64,000 nucleotides of DNA from Cyathus striatus (lineage: Eukaryota; Basidiomycota; Agaricomycetes; Agaricales; Nidulariaceae), in assembly GCA_025738555.1 (NCBI GenBank), contig JAOVFP010000007.1:5270001-5334000 (forward strand), given 5' to 3'. Of the stretch, positions 58,522 through 64,000 are shown one piece after another. A program made the position numbers and the translations under genes. Within the stretch, counting starts at the first letter, position 1. Each line of letters starts with the position of its first letter. The notes beneath the pieces were generated by a model. That model made no database searches and was not told the origin of the DNA. It saw nothing but the letters and a program-made list of their open reading frames with translations.

Positions 58522-61092
58522 ATGCCTCGGATACGAAAGAGTACGTTCGTCCTTCTCCTTTCTTCCAAATCTCTGTCTTACCAAGTCCGCAGAGACCAGC
58601 AACCGCTTAAAAACTCATGACCGGCACAAGCTCCAGAAAAAGATCAAGGAGACCAAGAGGAAGACGGCCAGAAATGCGAAGAAAAGCGTCCAGTGGAAGT
58701 CTAGTGCGTTTTTATCCCTCTGGCTATGCTTTTCGATGGAAATTGATGGCGTGAATGTATATAGAAACACCTAAGGACCCTGGTATTCCCAACGACTTCC
58801 CCTACAAGGATCAGATTCTAGCTGAGGTTGCTCAGCAACGGCGGGTCGTACGTTGTTTTCCCATCTTATCCTTATGTTCTATCAGCTAAGCCTGAGGCTT
58901 CTCGTAGGCGGCAGAGGAAAAAGAGAGAAAGAAAGAAGAGAAAAAAGCTGCACGTATCGCAGCAACCCAGCCCGCCAAAGGGCAGTCTGGATCCGACGCT
59001 GAAGCCCCAGAAGCAGAAGACGAAGACGAGCCCGAAAACCTCGTTCCTAAAGGCCTCAACCCCGGCGCAGACGCCATTGCCAGTCTCAGCGCGAAACTCA
59101 TCCGTGGAGAGTTCATAGAACGCTCTAAACCCCAAGCTGCCGTCTCAGACGACGAGGATGAAGAGGTTGAGGTTCCGGTCTTGATCAACCGCGACTTGCC
59201 TACGTTACAGTCGGTGCTGGACAAGGCTGATGTTGTGATTGAGGTTCTGGATGCTAGAGATCCTCTTTCGTTCCGTAGTGTGTTTTTGGAGGAGTCGCTT
59301 GCTGCGAAGGGGAGGAAGAAGGGGAAGAAGGTGGTGTTTGTCCTGAACAAGATTGGTTTGTCTTTCTTTCTTTTCGTGTCGAGGTTGTACTGATGGTTGA
59401 ATAGACGCTGTTCCCCGCGAGTCGGTTACCGCATGGCTCAACTACCTCCGTACACAGACTCAAAATCCTACCTTCGCATTCCGCTCTGCGAGTGCGTTCC
59501 TTCCCTCACGACCGGAGACTATAGTGAAGAAGGGCAAGGGTAAATCTGTTGCACCTACCGACGATGCTATTGGTGCGGAGGGACTATTGTCTTGCCTTTC
59601 TGACTTCGCGAAGACGAAAGGAAAGGGTAAGGAGTTGAACGTAGCTGTTGTCGGTCTGACAAACGTAAGTTGCTCTAAAAATCGCCCTGTTCTCCTTACT
59701 AACTCCCCTCTCTTCTTTTGACTTAGGCAGGAAAAAGCTCCCTCATCAACTCACTCCTCCATACACCTGCATTAGAGGTTTACACTGTCCCTGCGGCGAC
59801 TGTTCCCACTAGGACACCTAGCACAACGCTTCTTCCCCAGGAAGCTACGCTCTCGCTCCCCGACGGGAGGGAGGTTAGGTTCATTGATACCCCTGGACTT
59901 GCGTTTGAGTACATCCCTTCCCACTCTGAAGAGGGCGATGAGGAGGGTGGGGGTGCCGAGGAAGCTGAGGAAGAGGCCGAGCAGGGTGAAACTCCTGTGC
60001 AGGTCCGCGCGAGGGATATTTTGACGAGGTGTCGAGGAAGGATAGACAGGCTTAAAGATCCTTTACCGCCTGGTTAGTTTTGCACCCTTTCTTTCTCATT
60101 CTTTAGTATGCAAGCTGATACGGTAATAGTCGAACATGTCCTCTCAAGATCGAACGTTGAGGATCTTATGTTGCTCTACAGCTTACCGATGTTCGAGAAG
60201 GGCTCACCGGAGAGCTTCTTGATCTCTATCGCGAGGGGCCAGCAGCTCGTGAGGAAGGTGCGTTCGGTCCCTTTTTCACCTTTCGTACTACATTACTAAC
60301 TATGGACAACGAATGTAGAAAGGAAGACTAGACACTAATGGAGCTGCCAAAATCGTCCTCCGGGACTGGAACGTAGGAAAATTCGCTAGATGGTGTATGC
60401 CCCCTGCAATTCCTCCCCCCGCCGTCTCCCCATCCAAGACCAGGAGCGGTGGAAAAGACAAGAAAGATGAGACATGGTACAAGGATGATGAGAAAGTTCT
60501 GTGTGCTCTCCAAACGAGGAAGGAGATGCGGAAGGGCGGAGTGGGATTGGTGAAGATTACGCCTGGGCAGGTGGAGGAGAGGAAAGTGACCGTTGAGGTT
60601 GCTTATGAGGCGGAGGAAAGCGATAGTGAAGATGAAGATGCGGATGCGGAGATGGAAGTTGATGAGCTCGATGAAGATGCTGAGGGTGATGATGATGACG
60701 AGGAGGAGGGTGATTACGAAACCGTGGACGAGGATGAGGAGGTTGATGAAGCCACTCCTCCGCCTCCACCTACGTCCAACAAAGAAAAGCGGAAACGCGG
60801 TGCGGAGGCACCTCCAGCTGCCGCGCGCCCCAGTAAAAGGGTTGCTTTTGCTGAAGAACCTAAGGGCACCAAGCAGGCGCGTCGGGCGGCTTCCCAGCCT
60901 AAACCCAAGCCTGTGGCAAAGGCTGCTGAGCCCGTGAAGGCCAAGGAAGCAAAACCGAAGGCTGAGAAGAAGAGCGTGGAGAAGATTAGGCCTCCGAAGG
61001 TGGCCAACGCATCCACCGCCGGGAAGAAGAAAGCCCCCGCCGCAGCTGCTGCTGGGGGCGCGGAGGCTTACGACTTTGGGAAGTTCTTTTGA
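58522..61092 (+). CDS. GRN1: nucleostemin-family nucleolar GTPase (GRN1/NUG1-like)
   Basis: Eight exons: 58522-58540, 58593-58703, 58765-58847, 58908-59355, 59405-59664, 59727-60072, 60130-60257, 60319-61092. Total 2169 nt, 722 residues. The GTPase motifs are circularly permuted, as in the YlqF/nucleostemin family: DARDP (186-190), NKID (218-221, the Asp codon split by an intron), GLTNAGKSS (304-312), DTPG (361-364). The basic N-terminus (MPRIRK, then RLKTHDRHKLQKKIKETKRK) and PKDPGIPNDFPYK fit the GRN1/GNL3 branch, which acts in nucleolar 60S ribosome assembly. The C-terminus is an acidic stretch followed by Lys/Ala/Pro-rich sequence ending FGKFF. The seventh-exon acceptor TAATAG at 60129 keeps the frame; an earlier TAG does not. 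The symbol is by family resemblance; NUG1 is the alternative. Confidence 0.85.
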
Positions 61093-61380
61093 TCTTATCG
61101 TGAGGGATGCGTGTAGTGCTTGTGTGTAGACTTATATCGTATACATTTTTGGATCACTGGTGGGAATTTGTATATGAGCGTTTGCTTCAGTGTGCTACGA
61201 GCCACAGATATAAGTACAGTGAGGTTGCCTATGTATAATGTGACGGCAAGAAGATGATGTCATCGTTGATATGTAGGTTATTCAGTTCCAATTCAGTACC
61301 ATACATACACACTTATTTAAATCCGCATCCGGCTGGACTCTAATATTGTTCTTGTATCCTCTACGCTCGTCGCTCTCATT
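61093..61380. other. 3' flank of GTPase gene
   Basis: Short spacer with no gene visible. Confidence 0.4.
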
Positions 61381-61866
61381 ATGATCACAATTCCAGACTC
61401 TATTTATGCCTTGAGTGTAAAACTGGATAGGATTGAAAAACGCATAGATGAAACGGGGTCGGAAATAAATGCACGCCTTGACAAGATAGAAGCTCGCTGT
61501 CTTCGCTTGGAGAGATTGGCAGTTTTCGTATGTCTTCGTTGCATCCACGACATTCAACTAATCCTCATTGCGTACTAGAACAACAACATAAGTCATGATC
61601 AGTTTGTTATCATGCCATTTTCAGATGGCAGTCTTCCCACTGAACCGCCTGTGAGCACAAGTTCACCTTACATCCCCGTTCTTCTCGCTAAATACTTTCA
61701 ATAGCATAACCTTCCGGCGATAAAATACGATTTTGAACTCAGTGAATTGAGCGAAGCAGATTGCATTGCTTACTATAAAGGATACTACCCGGGGGAAGAG
61801 GTACCTCGTGGGGAGGATAACGAACATATTTTAGTTGCAATACTAGAAGCAATACGCTCGCCTTGA
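61381..61866 (+). pseudogene. Mug135-like protein, decayed
   Basis: It starts MITIPDSIYAL, then a coiled coil (KLDRIEKRIDETGSEINARL, then DKIEARCLRLERL). After a possible intron (acceptor near 61626) comes DGSLPTEPPV, later HNLPAIKYDFELSELSEADC and AYYKGYYPGEEVPRG, with a stop at 61866. Coiled coil, then DGSLPT-PP and HNLPA, fits the Mug135-like C-terminal family of basidiomycetes, of unknown function. An in-frame TAG (61702-61704) and an out-of-phase donor after LERLAVF argue that it is broken. Alternative: a real gene with one more intron. Confidence 0.45.
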
Positions 61867-62308
61867 GGAAGGATAATACTGCTGCATAAATCATTGTAGA
61901 TCGTATTCTTATTCAATTAAGTTCAATTCATCTTCTGGATGGGCAAATAACATAAGTATAAATGGATCATAATTTCACCGACATATTCTACTTTACGTGT
62001 AAGAAGTCGTTTGTTTTATATAATATTGAATGCATGTTACTTATACTTCACTATCGCATAATTGGTACATTTCATGCGACCTATGTGCATGAGCCCGTAT
62101 GAAGCGAACGAGATATAAGTATGTTTGGTTTATATTCCGAAGCCTTTGATTCTAAACAAATAGCTTGCCGAACCGGACCCGCACGTGTCTGGAGCGAATC
62201 ATCGTAATTTTCGATTTAAGCTTACAATGCGAGAAAACTCAACCAACATAATTGTCCCCAGGACACCTGAAAATCAACCTTTTCTATACCCTCTCTCATA
62301 TACAAGCA
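61867..62308. other. upstream region of RGG protein gene
   Basis: AT-rich spacer with no gene. It presumably contains the promoter of the gene starting at 62309. Confidence 0.4.
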
Positions 62309-64000
62309 ATGCCAAGAGGATATAATCGCGGTCGAGGAGGCGGTAGCCCACCATTTACACCTAGAGGACGAGGAGGAAGAGGCGGAAGAGGACGGGGCGG
62401 TAGAGGAGGAGGAGGGTGGAAACCCCGTGGAAGGGGAACACCAGGGTCGAGTTTTCTTCAAGATGAGTTGGATGTCTCGATTTATACATATGCTAATGGT
62501 ATGTTTTATTTCATCGTCTCAATGTCTTCAAGTTGCTAAACCCTCCGTTATCTTATCATCTAGCCATGCCTGGTGGAGGACCCCCAGCACCTCATACGCC
62601 AGGCCGTGGCCGTGGTCGTGGTGGGCCCCAATCTGGATATTCTTCTCCGACGAGAGGAGGGCACGATTCGCCCTATCGTGGAAGAGGAGGACGTGGTAGA
62701 GGAATTGGTTCTCCTGATCGTGGCAGGGGAGGACGTGGAGGGTCAAGATTGCGCCCTGATGGACCTCTTTCTGGATTGTTATACCAAGAGAGACCTCTCT
62801 TACGCCCCGTGATTTTTGTGCCATCAGTGTATACAAAGACTTTGTTCCAGGTGGAAGAGGAACTATTGAGACCCGTCATTGAGGAAGTCGGTTCGTAAAA
62901 ATTACATCGCTTTTTATATCGATTTATTTCTCATCTATGTACTTTTTATATTCTACAGGAGAAGGATACGAGAACCACGCTCCAACAGCTAACCAGGTCG
63001 AACGTGTATTCAGTGGACGTGGTTTCCCTACTCGAGAGGACTCTGCGTCATCTGACAACGAAGACGAGGAAAAGCTAGAAGAAGTCGACTTCGCAGACCT
63101 CTCCAAACTGCTCGAAACCTCTGCCCAAGATCCCAAATCGAGATCGAAATCAGCAGAAGTGAACGAAGAGAAATTTACAGGCATATTCATCAGCAAAACG
63201 CATACACCCGTTCCACTCCAAAGCGAAGAAGGGCCCATGGAGGAAATCGATTTCTCCGAGCTCAGCCAGTTTGTGAACAGACCATCGAACGCCCAGCCCG
63301 TACCTGTAGAAAAGGTCCTATCGGAAGTCGAGCAGAAGTTTACTGGCTTCGTTATCGATACCGATCCTTCGCCTGTGCCTGCTGAGACTCAATTCTTAGA
63401 AGATGCAGTAAAAGCGAAGAAGAAAGCTAAGAGAAGGAAAAAGAGGAAAGGTCCCGTTGTTTCGAAGGATGGGGCAGCAATGGTGCAAGATGAGGATGAC
63501 GGGGGACTTAGGGAGGTTGAAAGTGCGATGATTGTGGAAGAGTCTGTTTCAACTGTTGTACCTGCGATCGAGCGCGAGGTTTCCGCTTCGGAGGCAGCTC
63601 CTTCGCCGGCTACGATGTTTGTCGATCCTGCAATCGTCATGGCTGTTAGGGGGACACCTGCTCCCGTTCTTGATGTATCCCAGGAAACACAGATGGACAC
63701 CACCGTTGAGAGTATCTCATCCGGAGGTGAGGTTTCTGGTTCTACCCAGGAGCAACCTATGAACGCCGTTGAAGAAAGCGTTACTTCCGAACGCGAGGCT
63801 CCTACAACTACAAATGAAGCCATGGAAGTCATTAGTTCATCCGCCACGGTAGAGTCCCATGTCTCAGCGAACGATATGATTGTGGAAGAGACGGAGATTC
63901 TTCATGAAGCGGTGGAGACAGTGAATTCTCAGGTCGAGTCTGAGTCGATTGCTACTGAGACTGTGTCAATTACAGTCGTAAAACCTGAGATCGCGGCTGA
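62309..64000 (+). CDS. RGG-rich protein with acidic repeats, continues past window
   Basis: Exons: 62309-62498, 62564-62890 and 62959 to beyond 64000. The first two exons are Arg/Gly-rich (RGRGGGSPPFTPRGRGGRGG, later GRGRGRGGPQSGYSSPTRGG), typical of RNA-binding RGG regions. Exon 3 is acidic and holds a motif twice: EEVDFADLSKLLE, then later EEIDFSELSQFVN. Each is followed by a KFTG element (EEKFTGIFISKT and EQKFTGFVIDTD). Next come a Lys-rich segment (KAKKKAKRRKKRKG) and a long Glu/Ser/Val-rich region, open to the window edge. RNA binding is inferred from composition; no specific family recognised. Start chosen at the first ATG before the RGG run. Confidence 0.7.

Noticed and set aside
60557..61016. 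Long minus-strand and +2 frames over the GTPase C-terminus
   Set aside because: Low-complexity GC-rich codons open all frames; the sense frame ends FGKFF and joins upstream exons in phase.
63389..63847. Minus-strand frame of 152 codons
   Set aside because: Shadow of the open third exon of the RGG/acidic protein on the plus strand.
1..64000. tRNA, rRNA, CRISPR arrays or bacterial-type operons
   Set aside because: None recognised. Intron-rich genes and transposon types are eukaryotic; short direct repeats seen are minisatellites or duplications.

Overview
The window looks like nuclear DNA of a basidiomycete fungus, most likely an Agaricomycete. Coding sequence is cut by many short GT-AG introns of about 45-75 bp. 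The dominant gene family matches the basidiomycete-expanded DUF6533 membrane proteins. Other genes (a LysM protein, a nucleostemin-type GTPase, a PC-esterase and a Mug135-like relic) fit the same group. All names come from reading the translations; no database was searched.

Layout. 1-17 kb holds five copies of a 13-14-exon DUF6533-type gene, one on + and four on -. The copy at 5785-7422 reads through intact; the others carry lesions or doubtful exons. Small transposons and a decayed four-fold coding repeat lie between them. 17.9-20.1 kb is an intact PC-esterase-type membrane-anchored gene. 20.3-29.6 kb is rich in mobile DNA: an element with 9-bp target duplications, a 5'-truncated LINE, a broken DUF6533 gene, and a three-level transposon nest. 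30.0-46.8 kb is a head-to-tail duplication of a roughly 8-kb block. Each block carries a 3'-truncated DUF6533 gene, a full-length one and an N-terminal fragment of a third. A partial third block follows, with another intact gene at 48850-50541.

50.6-61.1 kb contains a truncated GRN1/NUG1-type pseudogene, two more damaged DUF6533 copies, a complete two-LysM secreted protein gene (57255-57833, minus strand), and the intact 722-residue GRN1/NUG1-type GTPase gene. 61.4-64 kb has a Mug135-like relic and the start of an RGG/acidic-repeat protein that runs off the window.

Housekeeping genes (GTPase, PC-esterase, RGG protein) are single and intact. They surround a fast-changing, AT-rich zone of DUF6533 duplication, truncation, chimera formation and transposon insertion. 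Three DUF6533 copies (5785-7422, 35441-37153, 48850-50541) keep frame across every microexon, with total coding lengths divisible by three. The 10238-11960 copy is close to intact.
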